A DNA stretch of 64,000 bases from CALDTK01 sp963837005 (lineage in GTDB: Bacteria; Bacteroidota; Bacteroidia; Chitinophagales; Saprospiraceae), in contig CAWIMC010000013.1 of NCBI GenBank assembly GCA_963837005.1, forward strand, positions 124,001 through 188,000, read 5' to 3'. The notes under the pieces were generated by a model. That model saw nothing but the letters and a program-made list of their open reading frames with translations. It ran no database searches and was not told where the DNA came from. Shown here in pieces: positions 63,301 to 64,000 of the stretch (the stretch's first letter is position 1; each line of letters begins with the position of its first letter). Made by a program: the position numbers and the translations under genes.

Positions 63301-63882
63301 CTAACCTACACCCGCGGCCGCCACGAGTTCATAGGCAGCCTTCGTGAGTTCGGACCACTCCTGGTCTTCCGGGGCCTTCAATTGCTCGGTCGTCGCATAG
63401 ACCGGAACCTCGGCAACGACATCTGCATCCATGGCTTGCAGCGTCCAGACGAGAGCTTGCATGCAGTGTTCGCCACGGGGGGCGTGGGGCGCAACGACGA
63501 AGGGGAGGCACCGCTTTCGCGAAAACTCGCCAGATGCCACGAGCCACTCGAGTGCGCTTTTCAGCGCGGCCGGGACGCCGTGAGCGTACTCCGGGGTCGC
63601 CACGACGAGCAGGTCGGCGGTTTTGACGAAAGTCGCCCAAATCCGCACGCCCTCCGGCACACCATTCGCCAGTCGCCCCGAACTGAACAAGGGCAAGTCT
63701 TCGAGATGGGGACCGTCAACGAAGTAGAGTCCCGGCGTATTGACAGCGTCCTCCGTTTTGGCGAAAGCCGTCCCTTCTCGAGTGGGCGCATCGGCCTGCG
63801 TCCAGATCGTCTGCAGCTGCCGCAGAAACAGCTGGGTACTGCCGCCCTCGCGCGACGAGCCTGCTACAAGTCCGATCCGCAT
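63301..63882 (-). CDS. NADPH-dependent FMN reductase family protein
   Basis: 193 residues. GLVAGSSREGGSTQLFLRQL (phosphate loop for FMN) and LLVVATPEYAHGVPAALKSALEWL are diagnostic for the flavodoxin-like FMN_red family. It reduces FMN, quinones or azo compounds with NAD(P)H. Three mini-hairpins with three different stems: 63512 (CGC/GCG), 63620 (GAC/GTC) and 63755 (GGC/GCC, encoding AFAKT). A -7 box lies four bases before the start. Confidence 0.88.
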   Translation of the reverse strand: MRIGLVAGSSREGGSTQLFLRQLQTIWTQADAPTREGTAFAKTEDAVNTPGLYFVDGPHLEDLPLFSSGRLANGVPEGVRIWATFVKTADLLVVATPEYAHGVPAALKSALEWLVASGEFSRKRCLPFVVAPHAPRGEHCMQALVWTLQAMDADVVAEVPVYATTEQLKAPEDQEWSELTKAAYELVAAAGVG

Positions 63883-63886
63883 CAGG

Positions 63887-63894
63887 GCAAGGTA
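63887..63894 (-). promoter_or_regulatory. -7 box TACCTTGC four bases before the FMN reductase start
   Basis: Same position relative to the start codon as at 16807 and 34120; two mismatches to TAnnTTTG. Suggests a leaderless transcript. Confidence 0.4.
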
Positions 63895-63903
63895 GTCGTA
63901 TCG

Positions 63904-64000
63904 TTAGCGAGCGACGATCACCGATTGCCGGTAGGTACCACTGCGGCCTTGCAGCAGCAGGACATAAGCACCCTCGGGTACTGCTGCTACGTCAAACCGC
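63904..64000 (-). CDS. C-terminal end of a type IX secretion cargo protein (partial)
   Basis: Only the last 31 residues are in the window: RFDVAAVPEGAYVLLLQGRS then GTYRQSVIVAR and TAA at 63904. This is the type A sorting-domain ending (L--G-Y-L-----G---Q--VV--) that directs export by the type IX (Por) system and removal by PorU. The gene continues past the right edge. Confidence 0.85.
   Translation of the reverse strand, partial: RFDVAAVPEGAYVLLLQGRSGTYRQSVIVAR

Overview
The window looks like a chromosomal segment of a GC-rich member of the Bacteroidota, most likely Saprospiria (Lewinella-like); no plasmid, phage or conjugation genes are visible. The evidence for the phylum is a hybrid two-component system with beta-propeller, kinase, receiver and AraC parts in one chain, a Bat (aerotolerance) operon, paired OmpH/Skp genes, a GYDIA-type GHMP kinase, a Lacal_2735-type small protein, a type IX secretion sorting tail at the right edge, and promoters with -7 boxes of the form TAnnTTTG. 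No rRNA or tRNA gene is visible.

Layout. 0-5.6 kb: pepD, a divergent FtsZ-like protein without the GTP-binding half, a mirrored repeat array, two Skp genes and an M48 lipoprotein protease. 5.6-10.1 kb: a very large hybrid sensor. 10.4-20 kb: secreted TPR and lipoproteins, an RNA ligase divergent from a DbpA-like helicase, a sugar-dehydrogenase-like lipoprotein, S4, Uma2 and NlpC/P60 proteins. 20.3-24.4 kb: an outer-membrane barrel, mnmG and a secreted unknown. 24.4-31.6 kb: the Bat operon (DUF58, a membrane protein, batA, batB, batC, a short BatD-like protein, batD). 31.6-45.2 kb: PIG-L deacetylase, GHMP kinase, an Ada-like repair regulator, M16 protease, GNAT, scpB, with several repeat clusters. 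45.6-50.6 kb: a nine-member array of small, secreted, very basic proteins, two of them decayed. 50.8-64 kb: radA, a DCC protein, the rpsF-rpsR-rplI operon, an acyl-CoA oxidase-like fusion, a DASH cryptochrome, an M29 aminopeptidase, an FMN reductase and the end of a T9SS cargo gene.

Two signals stand out. First, a 15-base element, GTTTT followed by a three-base-pair stem closed by a GNRA-type tetraloop, occurs about 64 times, roughly once per kilobase, evenly on both strands and mostly inside genes. Its stem bases covary (GGC/GCC, GCC/GGC, GCG/CGC, CGC/GCG, AGC/GCT, GAC/GTC), so the hairpin itself appears to be what is maintained. Second, the secreted-protein array shows module shuffling, pseudogenes and a missing ATG, the marks of a fast-evolving paralog family.

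At least six genes need a one-base correction to read through (Uma2, mnmG, PIG-L twice, GHMP kinase, a secreted protein). Five of the six are an apparent extra base, so sequencing or assembly error is the first explanation to test.
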